From DATBGS01 sp036557885 (GTDB taxonomy: Bacteria > Chloroflexota > Ktedonobacteria > Ktedonobacterales > DATBGS01), in NCBI GenBank assembly GCA_036557885.1, contig DATBGS010000060.1, positions 4,797-68,796 on the forward strand: a stretch of 64,000 bases of DNA, in the 5' to 3' direction. The position numbers were made by a program, and so were the translations under genes. This document shows, in pieces, positions 41,725 to 49,454 of the stretch. How positions within the stretch are numbered: the first letter of the stretch is position 1; each line of letters opens with the position of its first letter. The notes below the pieces were generated by a model. The model was not told the origin of the DNA and did no database searches. It saw only the letters and a program-made list of their open reading frames with translations.

Positions 41725-41988
41725 ATGGCATACGAGACGTATTTTAATGCAGATGATCTTGATCTGGATGCAGCGCTGCTGGCTGGGTTCGGGCTAAAGA
41801 AGGAAACAGAAAAGGAAACGGAAGAAGTCGGAATTGTGGAGGTGGATGAAGTAACCACCGTCACGACGCCAAGCGCGGCTGCCGACCATGAGAAGGTGGC
41901 ACACGCGCAGATCACCCATCGGGTCGGCAAGGTTGGGCGTCTCCAGGTGACGTTTGTGTATCATCACGGAGAAGGGCCTCACAAATAG
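41725..41988 (+). CDS. Small acidic protein of unknown function
   Basis: An 87-residue protein: MAYETYFNADDLDLDAALLA start, a Lys/Glu-rich middle (KKETEKETEEVGIVEVDEV), then a beta-looking C-terminus ITHRVGKVGRLQVTFVYHH. The ATG at 41725 follows AAGGAG at good distance. No signal peptide or known domain. It lies downstream of the MarR gene behind the cluster of TTGC/GCAA sites, so it may be its target. A hairpin (GGGCCTC 41974-41980 with GAGGCCC 41988-41994) overlaps the stop. Confidence 0.55.
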   Translation: MAYETYFNADDLDLDAALLAGFGLKKETEKETEEVGIVEVDEVTTVTTPSAAADHEKVAHAQITHRVGKVGRLQVTFVYHHGEGPHK

Positions 41989-42042
41989 AGGCCCCTGCGC
42001 CATAACCGCTTGATGACACGACCCGCTTTGAGGGTATTGAAA

Positions 42043-42234
42043 CTAGACCCGTTCTTCGTCCTTGATTTCCTTGACTTCCTCAACGGTCACTTTCTCATGT
42101 TGATCGTTGAGGCCGCTCTTGAGGGCCTGGATGCCCTTACCGAGCGACGAGCCAAGCTCTGGCAGGCGCCGCGCGCCAAAAATCAAGATCACGATGAACA
42201 AGACGATCAGCAAATCCCAGCCATGAAAGCCCAT
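42043..42234 (-). CDS. tatA: Twin-arginine translocase subunit TatA/TatE
   Basis: A 63-residue protein with the classic layout: short N-terminal helix with membrane segment (WDLLIVLFIVILIFGARRLP), the conserved FG before the hinge, the amphipathic helix (ELGSSLGKGIQALKSGL) and an acidic tail. It forms the pore-type component of the Tat export system for folded proteins. No tatB or tatC is in the window, so the complex is encoded elsewhere. The two proteins with twin-arginine signals at 60157-63197 are plausible clients. Confidence 0.9.
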   Translation of the reverse strand: MGFHGWDLLIVLFIVILIFGARRLPELGSSLGKGIQALKSGLNDQHEKVTVEEVKEIKDEERV

Positions 42235-42303
42235 TGGTTGCGCTCGCTTTCTTTGTCCTCAGCCCCGCTGTTCAACACCAGCCCCGCTGTTCTCTTTTAA
42301 AAA

Positions 42304-43083
42304 CTATTGTACGCTATCCTGCGCAAGAATCAAGAGCACCCGATGCAGTACCTCCGGGTAGTTTGACATAATGCCATCCACGCCCCAGGACAGCAGGCGC
42401 AGCATCGTGTCGGGCTGATCTACCGTCCAGACATTGACCTCCAGCCCGGCAGCGTGGGCGGCTTCCACCAGCCTGCGCGAGACAAGCGCGCTCTGCGGAT
42501 GAATGGCGTTGGCCCCGCTTTCGTGCGCTGCCCGCAGCATGCTGAAAAATCTCCAGCGTAGCCCGCCGTGTAAGGTGGCGGTGCGAATGGTTGGATGCTC
42601 TTTTTTGAGCGCGGCAACTGCTGGCAGCCAGAACGAGGACACCAGCGTGTTCGCGTGGTGGCCTCCCTGCTCAATGGCCTGCCCAACCACCCGCGCAATG
42701 GCAAAAGCCTCGGCCAGGCTCTCGGCTTTAATCTCCAGATTCACCAATTTTTGCTCCGCGCGGCACAGGTCCAGCACCTCCTGCAATGTGGGGATGCGTT
42801 CGCCCGCTCCGGCATCCAGCCTGCGCAGCGCCTCCAAAGACAGCGCCGTTACCATGCCCCGGCCAGTAGTCGTGCGGTCCAGCGTGGCATCATGGAGAAT
42901 CACCGGCTCCCCGTCAGCGCTCAGTTGCACATCGCATTCAATGGCATCCGCGCCAAGCTCAAAGGCAGAGTGAAAGGCCAGCAGCGTGTTTTCCGGCGCG
43001 TGCCCGGAAGCGCCCCGGTGGGCAAAATTGCGTGCGCGTCGTGGGGCAGGAGAAAGCCCGCTTGTGGCGTCGCCTGTTGCCAT
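42304..43083 (-). CDS. Glycerophosphodiester phosphodiesterase
   Basis: A 259-residue GDPD-family TIM barrel that splits glycerophosphodiesters into glycerol-3-phosphate and an alcohol. Motifs: FAHRGASGHAPENTLLAF with the catalytic His, ADAIECDVQLSADGEPVILH with the metal-binding Glu/Asp and second His, and VNLEIKAE. The end (VNVWTVDQPDTMLRLLSWGV) is also standard. No signal peptide, so it should work in the cytosol. The ATG follows GAGGAAAGCAATAG. It is divergent from the HxlR gene. Confidence 0.92.
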   Translation of the reverse strand: MATGDATSGLSPAPRRARNFAHRGASGHAPENTLLAFHSAFELGADAIECDVQLSADGEPVILHDATLDRTTTGRGMVTALSLEALRRLDAGAGERIPTLQEVLDLCRAEQKLVNLEIKAESLAEAFAIARVVGQAIEQGGHHANTLVSSFWLPAVAALKKEHPTIRTATLHGGLRWRFFSMLRAAHESGANAIHPQSALVSRRLVEAAHAAGLEVNVWTVDQPDTMLRLLSWGVDGIMSNYPEVLHRVLLILAQDSVQ

Positions 43084-43138
43084 CTATTGCTTTCCTCAAA
43101 GAAACTGGGCATCATGCCTCTTTACTTCATGTCGCGGC

Positions 43139-43156
43139 TTATGATATTATTCATAA
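43139..43156. promoter_or_regulatory. Palindromic site between glycerophosphodiesterase and HxlR genes
   Basis: TTATGA-TATTAT-TCATAA is an AT-rich inverted repeat with 6-nt arms in the divergent intergenic region, 57 nt before the HxlR start. Candidate operator for the HxlR protein. Confidence 0.45.
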
Positions 43157-43212
43157 TAGTAGGAATGCTTGTCTCGATGCTTGCCTCTCACACAGAGGCG
43201 GATGGTCGCTTT

Positions 43213-43587
43213 ATGAAACACCTTAGGTCAGTGACCCCATCTTCCCAACTGAATCCTCTTCCCCCACCGGCACTGGACGATATGTGCCCCGTTGCCCGCA
43301 CCGCCGAGATTATTAGCGGCAAATGGACGTTGCTGATCATCCGCGACCTCGCCACCGGCACCAAGCGCTTCAGCCAGCTAGAACGCTCACTGCATGGCAT
43401 CAGCCCCAAAACCCTTTCCGAGCGGCTGAATTCGCTGGAGCACGAGGGCATCATCAAGCGCCAGACGTTTGCTGAAGTCCCGCCAAAAGTGGAGTATACC
43501 CTGACGGAAAAGGGGCAAGACCTGGTGGCGCTGGTCGAGACGATGCGGGCATATGGACAACGCTGGCTGCTCTGCGACGAAGCGTAG
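43213..43587 (+). CDS. HxlR-family transcriptional regulator
   Basis: A 124-residue winged-helix regulator of the HxlR (DUF24) type. The domain is complete: CPVARTAEIISGKWTLLIIR with the conserved Cys near the N-terminus, RFSQLERSLHGISPKTLSER, LNSLEHEGIIKRQTFAEVPP and VEYTLTEKGQDL. That cysteine acts as a redox/electrophile sensor in some members. The ATG at 43213 (MKHLRSVTPS) gives the typical length; upstream in-frame ATGs lie in the promoter. A hairpin terminator follows. It may control the divergent glycerophosphodiesterase. Confidence 0.85.
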   Translation: MKHLRSVTPSSQLNPLPPPALDDMCPVARTAEIISGKWTLLIIRDLATGTKRFSQLERSLHGISPKTLSERLNSLEHEGIIKRQTFAEVPPKVEYTLTEKGQDLVALVETMRAYGQRWLLCDEA

Positions 43588-43628
43588 AGAAACACGCAGC
43601 GGGTGCGCCATTTTTTAGGGGAAAGAAC

Positions 43629-43652
43629 AAGGAGCCTTCTGCAAGGCTCCTT
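43629..43652. terminator. Perfect 10-bp hairpin between convergent genes
   Basis: AAGGAGCCTT (43629-43638), CTGC loop, AAGGCTCCTT (43643-43652), with a partial extension at both sides. Lies between the HxlR stop (43587) and the convergent stop at 43688, with T-rich sequence after it. Confidence 0.75.
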
Positions 43653-43687
43653 CTTGTGGTGTTCTTCACGGCTCGCCTGATGCCGGG

Positions 43688-43981
43688 CTAGCGGGACGCA
43701 GTAATCAACTCACGGCGGTGCTCAGCCAGAAAGTGTCGAAGCTGCGCGCCATCTTCACTTACAGAGACAGTCTCAATTTCTGGTGCCTCATCACGCTTCA
43801 CTAAATCGTAGATGTCCTCGACCCGATAGCGGAGATGAAGCTGTGGCTCCCCTGCGCCGTTCGCCCCTTCGATGATCAATCCGTCGTCATCCTCATGAAT
43901 GGAAATACTCTTGACGCCGGACTCATCTAGCACTCGGCCAACAGCGCGCAAAATGCCTTCGTAGGTGAACGTGTTTCGCAT
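43688..43981 (-). CDS. Conserved-looking small protein, unknown
   Basis: A 97-residue acidic protein: FTYEGILRAVGRVLDESGVK, then the strand pattern SISIHEDDDGLIIEGANGAG and LHLRYRVEDIYDLVKRDEAP, and a helical end FLAEHRRELITASR. No cysteines, no membrane segment. The composition suggests a small alpha/beta domain, but no family is recognised. The 373-nt gap upstream (43982-44354) also holds the nickel permease promoter in the opposite direction. Confidence 0.5.
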   Translation of the reverse strand: MRNTFTYEGILRAVGRVLDESGVKSISIHEDDDGLIIEGANGAGEPQLHLRYRVEDIYDLVKRDEAPEIETVSVSEDGAQLRHFLAEHRRELITASR

Positions 43982-44148
43982 GACCCCTCCCTGGCTGGTG
44001 TGGGTGATAACTTGTATTCACAGCGGACCCCAATGTCCGCTTGTGTTCTTTTGTACAGGTGCTCGTAGCCCCCAATTGACAAATATACCATAGGAAGCGC
44101 TCACGGTCAAGAGGATGGAGGCGAGGAGGTTTCTTTTCTTGCTATTTC

Positions 44149-44204
44149 CAGTTGCAACTACTTGCAACTGCACACTTGACTTTTTGGGAATAATCAGGTA
44201 ATCT
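44149..44204 (+). promoter_or_regulatory. Promoter with Nur-like operator for the nickel/cobalt permease
   Basis: CAGTTGCAA-CTAC-TTGCAACTG (44149-44170) is a perfect 9-bp inverted repeat containing two TTGCAA hexamers. It is followed by -35 TTGACT (44176-44181), a 17-nt spacer and -10 TAATCT (44199-44204). The nickel-responsive Fur-family regulator Nur of actinomycetes is known to bind TTGCAA-N5-TTGCAA; the spacing here is 4. Given the nickel/cobalt permease downstream, a Nur-type repressor is the best guess. Confidence 0.6.
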
Positions 44205-44354
44205 TTTTTTGGTGATCTGCTGTATCTAGTAGGTAGTTCTTGTCCCACATGGGAAGGGCGAGCGAGGAATCCTGGGCGGAGCAGGAGAACGCAACGGGGA
44301 GCGGGAAGCGGGCACAAGATGCGCGTTGTCTTGTAACTCTCTTTGGAGGAACGC

Positions 44355-45443
44355 ATGTTTGCGAATTTTCGACGAGTCCTGAGCGATGAAACCCCCGGTC
44401 TGCGCCGCAAGGTGATTGGCATTTATTCGCTGCTCATCAGCGTCAACATCGGCCTGTGGGTGATCACCCTCTTGACTTCGATCAAGTACCCGTTCCTGCT
44501 GCCGGTGGCGGTGACTGCTTACGGTTTTGGGCTGCGCCACGCGGTGGACGCCGATCATATCTCCGCGATTGATAACGTGACGCGCAAATTGATGCAAGAG
44601 AAAAAGAAGCCCATTACGGTTGGTTTTTTCTTCTCATTGGGCCATTCCAGCGTGGTCTTCTTCATGACAACGCTCATTGCGGCTGGCTCGGCCTACATCG
44701 CCAGCAATCTGGCGAGCGATGACTCTCCGCTGAAGCGCTATGGCGGGCTAATCGGCACCAGCGTCTCGGCGGTCTTCCTGTTTGCTATCGCCGTTATCAA
44801 CATCATTATCCTCGTGCAAATCTTCCAAACCTTCCGCCGGGTGACACGCGGCAGCTCCTACAACGAGGAAGAGATTGACGATTACCTGAACAAGCGCGGC
44901 TTCTTTGCGCGCATCTTCCGCCCCCTCTTCAAGACAGTGGATAAAAGCTGGAAGATGTACCCGGTAGGGATTCTCTTTGGCCTGGGCTTTGATACGGCGA
45001 CTGAGGTGGGTTTGCTGGCTTCGGCAGGTGCCTTTGCCACGCTGCATGTCCCCTTCTGGGTGGTGCTGCTGCTGCCGCTGCTCTTTACCGCCGGGATGAG
45101 TCTCGCGGATACCACCGATGGCGTGCTGATGCTGGGCGCGTATGGCTGGGCGTTTGTAAAGCCGATTCGCAAACTCTTCTATAACATGTCCATTACGCTG
45201 ATTTCGGTGCTGGTGGCGCTGGTGATTGGGGCGATTGAAACCCTGGGGATCATCAGCAACCAACTCAAGCTCACAGGTGGCTTCTGGGATTTTCTCGACA
45301 ATCTTGATTTTGGTCTGCTGGGCGCAGTGATCATTGGGATTTTCCTGGTGAGTTGGGGCATCTCCACCATCATCTATCGCGTGAAAAAATACGATGACCT
45401 TGAGGTGGTCAGGGCAGCGACACCAAGCGCCGCCGGGGACTAA
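44355..45443 (+). CDS. Nickel/cobalt permease, HoxN/NixA (NiCoT) family
   Basis: A 362-residue membrane protein of the NiCoT type, a secondary importer of Ni2+ and/or Co2+. It has the signature FGLRHAVDADHISAIDNVTR in helix 2 with metal-binding His and Asp, then GFFFSLGHSSVVFF in the next helix and LFGLGFDTATEVGLLA in a later one. Eight membrane segments fit the family. A charged cytoplasmic loop (EEEIDDYLNKRGFFARIFRP) lies in the middle. The ATG at 44355 is preferred over an earlier start for its GGAGGA site. The Nur-like box upstream supports nickel control. Confidence 0.92.
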   Translation: MFANFRRVLSDETPGLRRKVIGIYSLLISVNIGLWVITLLTSIKYPFLLPVAVTAYGFGLRHAVDADHISAIDNVTRKLMQEKKKPITVGFFFSLGHSSVVFFMTTLIAAGSAYIASNLASDDSPLKRYGGLIGTSVSAVFLFAIAVINIIILVQIFQTFRRVTRGSSYNEEEIDDYLNKRGFFARIFRPLFKTVDKSWKMYPVGILFGLGFDTATEVGLLASAGAFATLHVPFWVVLLLPLLFTAGMSLADTTDGVLMLGAYGWAFVKPIRKLFYNMSITLISVLVALVIGAIETLGIISNQLKLTGGFWDFLDNLDFGLLGAVIIGIFLVSWGISTIIYRVKKYDDLEVVRAATPSAAGD

Positions 45444-45480
45444 CAGCCCTGCCTGCCAACGGCGCGCAGCGCAGCAATGC

Positions 45481-45522
45481 CAGCACATGGGACTTCCAGG
45501 CATGCCTGGAAGTCCCATGCTG
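45481..45522. terminator. Long inverted repeat after the nickel permease
   Basis: ATGGGACTTCCAGGCA and its complement meet at a central GCATGC; outer CAGC/GCTG arms pair past a 2-nt bulge. It starts 38 nt after the permease stop. It may be its terminator, or mark the left boundary of the TnpB element. Confidence 0.55.
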
Positions 45523-45656
45523 TATGACCTGGCATGTTATAATAGGCTACAGCACCGTTGTTTCCCGCGCTGGAGGCGCGCAGGCCGCATCTTTTCAAAG
45601 AAAGGGCCAGGATGCTCCTTCCTAAGAGGCTAAGTGAGAAGAATTGCCTCCGCTGC

Positions 45657-45686
45657 TTGGCAAATACTGGAAGCAAGTGGTATAAT
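45657..45686 (+). promoter_or_regulatory. Promoter of tnpB giving a leaderless transcript
   Basis: TTGGCA (45657-45662), 18-nt spacer, TATAAT (45681-45686). The ATG at 45695 lies 8 nt after the -10, so the transcript should begin at or next to the start codon. No ribosome site is present. Confidence 0.6.
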
Positions 45687-45694
45687 TTTTCTTG

Positions 45695-47032
45695 ATGAAA
45701 CAGCAACTGACCGCCAAACTGAAATTGCGCACCGCTCCTGACCAGTTCGCCCTCCTGCGGCAGACCCAACTGGCCTATCGTGATGGCTTAAACTTCGTCA
45801 GTCGCTACTCGTTTGCACACGGCAAGACGAGTAACGCCTTGCGCCTTCAGCAAGAGACCTATCATGATGTGCGCAAGCGGTTTGGCGTCCCCTCCCAAAT
45901 GGCCTGTAACATCCCCCGACAGGTAGGCATCACCTACAAAGGTTTATGGACGAAGTGGCGCAAGAACCAGGAAGCCAGGGCCGCAGGTCGCACCAAAAAA
46001 CGCTTTAAGGGCCTGGATAAAGCGCCCACCTATGCTTCGCCCACGCTCACCTACAGCTATGGCCGCGATTACTCGTTGCGCAGTGGGCAGGAAGTCAGCC
46101 TCCTCACCCTCCAGCGACGCCTGCATGTGCCCTACCAGGGCTACTCCAAGCATGTGGCGTTGTTGCAGCATGGCGCCACCATCGGAGCAGCCAAACTCTG
46201 GTACGATCAGCCGAAGAAGCACTTCTATCTGCTGGTGTCTCTGGAACTCGAAGTGCCTGACCCGACTCCGGCTTCGGTGGGGCAGATTGTGGGGATTGAC
46301 GTGGGGCAGCGCTACCTGGCAACCGTCACCACACCCGACAATCACGGTCAATTCTACAGTGGAAAGGAAGTGCGCGCCAAAGCGGACCATGTGGCCCGCC
46401 TGCAAAAACGACTTCGGCAGAAAGGCACTCGCTCGGCAACCCGCAAGCGCATGCAGTTGTCCCGGCGAGAGAGACGGCTCAAGCTGAATACCAATCACGT
46501 GATCAGCAAGCGTATCCTGGACTCCCATCCTCACGCTTTTATCGGCCTGGAAGACCTGACGGGTATCCGCGAGCGGACCAAACGCCGCAAGAAGCGGCGC
46601 AAGGGCAACAAATTAGTCCCGGTCTCGCCCAAAGAGCGCAAGGCGAATCATCATGCCTCCAAGTGGGCCTTTGCCGAGTTGCAGGGCTTTATCAGCTACA
46701 AGGCGACGCTCTCAGGCTCGCTCTGCATCAAGATAGACGCAGACTACACCAGCCAGATGTGCCCGCGCTGTGGTTTTACCAGCCCGAAGAACCGGCCACA
46801 GAAGGGGTTGCTCTTTATCTGCCAGAACCCGTTGTGCCAGTTCACCCTCCATGCCGATTTAGTGGGAGCCAGGAATATCTGCCTGCGAACGCTGCTCATT
46901 CGGCAAGACTGGATGAGCACGGGCATTCTGTCAGTCTGCCCTGATGTGTCAGACCACGAAGCCAAAGCTGCGCGCCTTTCGAGGTACTCGGAATTGCGGT
47001 GGAGTCTGGACACAAGCTCCTCCCCTTTATGA
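45695..47032 (+). CDS. tnpB: RNA-guided nuclease TnpB (IS605 OrfB family)
   Basis: A 445-residue TnpB. N-terminal helix-turn-helix-like part (QLTAKLKLRTAPDQFALLRQ), central basic region, then the RuvC-type nuclease with all three acidic residues: IVGIDVGQRYLATV (Asp), AFIGLEDLTGIRER (Glu) and LHADLVGARNICLR (Asp). The zinc finger is complete (CPRCG and CQNPLCQ). Length and motifs suggest an active enzyme. TnpB uses an omega RNA made from its 3' end and cleaves a TAM-adjacent target. No tnpA is adjacent. Its stop overlaps the next ATG (ATGA at 47029-47032). Confidence 0.9.
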   Translation: MKQQLTAKLKLRTAPDQFALLRQTQLAYRDGLNFVSRYSFAHGKTSNALRLQQETYHDVRKRFGVPSQMACNIPRQVGITYKGLWTKWRKNQEARAAGRTKKRFKGLDKAPTYASPTLTYSYGRDYSLRSGQEVSLLTLQRRLHVPYQGYSKHVALLQHGATIGAAKLWYDQPKKHFYLLVSLELEVPDPTPASVGQIVGIDVGQRYLATVTTPDNHGQFYSGKEVRAKADHVARLQKRLRQKGTRSATRKRMQLSRRERRLKLNTNHVISKRILDSHPHAFIGLEDLTGIRERTKRRKKRRKGNKLVPVSPKERKANHHASKWAFAELQGFISYKATLSGSLCIKIDADYTSQMCPRCGFTSPKNRPQKGLLFICQNPLCQFTLHADLVGARNICLRTLLIRQDWMSTGILSVCPDVSDHEAKAARLSRYSELRWSLDTSSSPL

Positions 47033-48054
47033 GAAGAGTAACTGACCCCATCTCTATTCTCAGCATGAGCCTGGCCTGGCTCTTTTGCCTGGGATGGCTG
47101 CTCAATCTGGGCGCGGCCCTGACAGGCCGCGAGCAGATCTTTCTGCTCGGTGGCCTGGTCGCCGGGGTATTGTTTGGCGTGGAGGCTGTGTCGGCGCTGC
47201 TGCTGGAATTTGACCATTGGCGCTCTTATTACGGCACAGGCGCGTTCTTGCGCGAACTCCTGCTGCTGCTGCTTGCGGGGCTGGGTGCCTGGGGCATCAC
47301 GCGCGTGTGGCCGGGGCTGCCCACGCCGCTCGACGTGGGCCATGTGGCCTGGCTCTGGGGCGTGCTGCTGCTGTTGCTGCTGGCGCCCTATCTGGCGGCG
47401 CAGTGCACGTATCTGGTGCTGGGTGAGCCGCTGAACTTCCAACGTGCCATGCAGCCCTACTATCAGCGGCGCTGGTCGGAAGTCATCAAAACGTTTGTGC
47501 CGCTCATCAAAAGCCACCCACGCGCCCAGCGCCCGCAACTGATTCTGGCCGCCGCCTATTTTAATCTGCGCCAGTTTGACCGCGCCCGCCAACTGTACAA
47601 GAAGATGCTGGAGCACGACCCGCAGGCCCCTGGCGCCTGGCAGGGATTGGCCGAACTGGATTTCACCAGCGGCGCCTGGGATTCGGCTGCTGAGCACTAT
47701 CAGCACGCGCTGGAGTACGCAGCCTTTCGGCGGCGCGGCTTTATTCTGGTGGGCCTGGGCATTGCGCTCTACAAGCAAAACAAGCCCGCTGAGGCGGCCA
47801 CCCATCTGAAGAAAGCGCTCACCTATCCCTTGAGCACCACCTGGCGCCCCATCGCGGCCTACGCGCTGATGCGCGCCGCCCGCGAATCCAACGATACCCA
47901 CACGGCTGAGCGCGCCATGCAGAGCCTGGCGCTGGGGCGCCGCGCCCACAAGCAGTTTATGGATTACTGGCAGGCCATCCTCAATACCAGTTCCAGCCCC
48001 CTCAATACAGACTATCGCGCTGCGGTCAGTCTGGTAGATCAACTCAGTTGGTGA
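47029..48054 (+). CDS. Membrane-anchored TPR protein
   Basis: About 341 residues: four hydrophobic helices in the first 120 (ILSMSLAWLFCLGWLLNLGA, IFLLGGLVAGVLFGVEAVSA, ELLLLLLAGLGAWGITRVWP, LWGVLLLLLLAPYLAAQCTY) and a cytoplasmic or outer TPR region with FVPLIKSHPRAQRPQLILAA, AYFNLRQFDRARQLYKKMLE, LAELDFTSGAWDSAAEHYQH and LGIALYKQNKPAEAATHLKK. The ATG at 47029 overlaps the tnpB stop and has no ribosome site; ATG 47065 (MSLAWLFC) is an alternative that excludes the region resembling the IS end. Insertion of the TnpB element has probably replaced the original leader. Confidence 0.7.
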   Translation: MRRVTDPISILSMSLAWLFCLGWLLNLGAALTGREQIFLLGGLVAGVLFGVEAVSALLLEFDHWRSYYGTGAFLRELLLLLLAGLGAWGITRVWPGLPTPLDVGHVAWLWGVLLLLLLAPYLAAQCTYLVLGEPLNFQRAMQPYYQRRWSEVIKTFVPLIKSHPRAQRPQLILAAAYFNLRQFDRARQLYKKMLEHDPQAPGAWQGLAELDFTSGAWDSAAEHYQHALEYAAFRRRGFILVGLGIALYKQNKPAEAATHLKKALTYPLSTTWRPIAAYALMRAARESNDTHTAERAMQSLALGRRAHKQFMDYWQAILNTSSSPLNTDYRAAVSLVDQLSW

Positions 48055-48082
48055 AACTCGCCCAAATTACCCTCTTTTCCGC

Positions 48083-48111
48083 TTGACAGCGGCATTCCCA
48101 TCGTTTATACT
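48083..48111 (+). promoter_or_regulatory. Consensus sigma-70 promoter
   Basis: TTGACA (48083-48088), 17-nt spacer, TATACT (48106-48111), with the ATG at 48156 about 38 nt after the expected start. Among the strongest promoters in the window. Confidence 0.75.
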
Positions 48112-48155
48112 GGTGTTGAACAAAAGTTCTAATTCCCACACAAGAGGGTGTTGCC

Positions 48156-48575
48156 ATGCTGAAAGTTGGTTTGCTCTGGTTTGATGATGATCTCAAGCGC
48201 CCATTGGCTGCCAAGCTGGATGAGGCGGTTGAGCGCTATGAGGAGCGTTTTGGGGCGCGGCCCACCTCGGTGCATCTCCACCCTGCCCAGGCTGAGGGGC
48301 TGAGTCATGGGCGGCTGCATGTGCTGGGGGATGTCAACCTGCGCCGCAATCATTTTCTGCTGGGGATGGAGGAAGCCGATCCATCCATAGAGTTGGTGTC
48401 CATTCCCCATGTGGCCGCGTCTGCTCCGCAGGCATCTGGCGCGCTTGAAGCACCAGGGCCATCTGCCCACCAGGAAGCCAGTCCACCCCGGCGCAGGCGC
48501 GCCTCGCGCGGGCGCAAAGCCAATCCATCCCTGGGTGATATACGCCGCCAGAGCACCTCGCGGCGCGCTTCCTGA
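48156..48575 (+). CDS. Small protein with structured N-terminus and basic tail, unknown
   Basis: A 139-residue protein. The first 85 residues look folded: MLKVGLLWFDDDLKRPLAAK, LDEAVERYEERFGARPTSVH, then GRLHVLGDVNLRRNHFLLGM. The last 50 are low-complexity and strongly basic (PPRRRRASRGRKANP, RRQSTSRRAS), suggesting nucleic-acid contact. The N-terminal pattern ‘LLWFDDD…RYEERFG’ is not one I can assign. The ATG has GAGGGTGTTGCC upstream and a consensus promoter. Confidence 0.55.
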   Translation: MLKVGLLWFDDDLKRPLAAKLDEAVERYEERFGARPTSVHLHPAQAEGLSHGRLHVLGDVNLRRNHFLLGMEEADPSIELVSIPHVAASAPQASGALEAPGPSAHQEASPPRRRRASRGRKANPSLGDIRRQSTSRRAS

Positions 48576-48635
48576 AGGCTCTCCCCTGGAGCGAAGGCGC
48601 TGCGCTGGCGTCCTCGCCTGGGGGCGCCCGCCGCG

Positions 48636-49454
48636 CTACCTTTTGGAGCGCACGAGGGCAGCGCTCGCCAGGCCATAATTGATCATGGCCTGATCATAGC
48701 GGCCCTGCGCGTTATAAATGGCGGCCAGATAGTTATAGCTGGTTGCCATACCACCAGCGTTATTGAGGCGCTGCCAGATGTTCAGTGCCGCCTTATGTTC
48801 TTCAAGAGCGCCTTCATAGCGGCCCTGATGATAGCGCGCCGCGCCCAGGGTGCTGTGCGTCAGGGCGATGGCGACGAGATCGTTCACTTGCTGGTACAGT
48901 TCCAGGGCTTGCTGAAGGCGGCTAATCGCTTCGGCATACTCACCTTCACGGTAGTACGTCTCGCCCAGCTTGCTATAGGCGGCAGCCGTCCCTGGAGAAT
49001 CCCCCAACTCCTGAAAGACCTCCAAGGCGCGCTCGTAGGCGGCAATCGCCTCGGCATATGCTCTCAGGTCGCTTTGCGCCTGGCCCAGCCGCATATAGGC
49101 GGAGGCCCGCGCCACCGAGTCTTTCAACTCTTCGGCCAGTTCCAGGCAGCGCTGGCAATGTTCCAGCGCCTCTGGTGCGCGGCCTGCTTCCAAAAGCGCG
49201 ACAGCCAGACTGGTATGGCTGGTCAGGATGCCCGCTTTGTCGCCCCGCTCTTCGCTTTCGGCCAGCGCGCGCTTGAGCGTGCGAATCGCCACATCATTTG
49301 AGGATTCTGGCGCGTTTCCGCCAGAGTCTCCCTGCCCAGCACCAGAAGATGAATATGGATCACGGGGGCCGCGCGAGCCTCCAGCGCCTCCGCCAGAGGA
49401 GCCGCGCCGACCTCGCCTTCCGCCCCCCCCGGATTGAAACTGCGAGGCAGACAT
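48636..49454 (-). CDS. TPR repeat protein with Gly/Arg-rich N-terminus
   Basis: A 272-residue protein. It opens with a disordered Gly/Ser/Arg region of about 50 residues (GGGGRRGRRGSSGGGAGGS), followed by five or six TPR units of the kinesin-light-chain kind, for example ALEHCQRCLELAEELKDSVA, AIAAYERALEVFQELGDSPG, AISRLQQALELYQQVNDLVA and ALEEHKAALNIWQRLNNAGG. Such 40-residue repeats bind partners. The start at 49454 is set by AAGGGAAGTAGCC. It is divergent from the receiver-like gene at 49687; the shared 232-nt region has a possible TATACT at 49618. Confidence 0.82.
   Translation of the reverse strand: MSASQFQSGGGGRRGRRGSSGGGAGGSRGPRDPYSSSGAGQGDSGGNAPESSNDVAIRTLKRALAESEERGDKAGILTSHTSLAVALLEAGRAPEALEHCQRCLELAEELKDSVARASAYMRLGQAQSDLRAYAEAIAAYERALEVFQELGDSPGTAAAYSKLGETYYREGEYAEAISRLQQALELYQQVNDLVAIALTHSTLGAARYHQGRYEGALEEHKAALNIWQRLNNAGGMATSYNYLAAIYNAQGRYDQAMINYGLASAALVRSKR

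Larger units (their letters stand above)
45523..47048 (+). mobile_element. IS605-family remnant carrying TnpB only (boundaries approximate)
   Basis: A TnpB gene without TnpA. The left boundary is guessed to lie after the inverted repeat at 45481-45522; an extended -10 (TGTTATAAT, 45533-45541) could drive a leader RNA here. On the right, the tail of tnpB (CTCCTCCCCTTTATGAGAAGAG, split over the stop) looks like a decayed right-end hairpin. A flanking TAM and exact ends cannot be set without an empty-site comparison. Confidence 0.4.

Noticed and set aside
41725..41988. RiPP precursor peptide
   Set aside because: No core-like Cys/Ser/Thr run, no double-Gly site and no modification or export genes nearby.
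43982..44354. NiCo riboswitch before the nickel permease
   Set aside because: No paired helices of the expected four-stem type with conserved G-rich junctions could be seen; the Nur-like DNA box explains regulation better.
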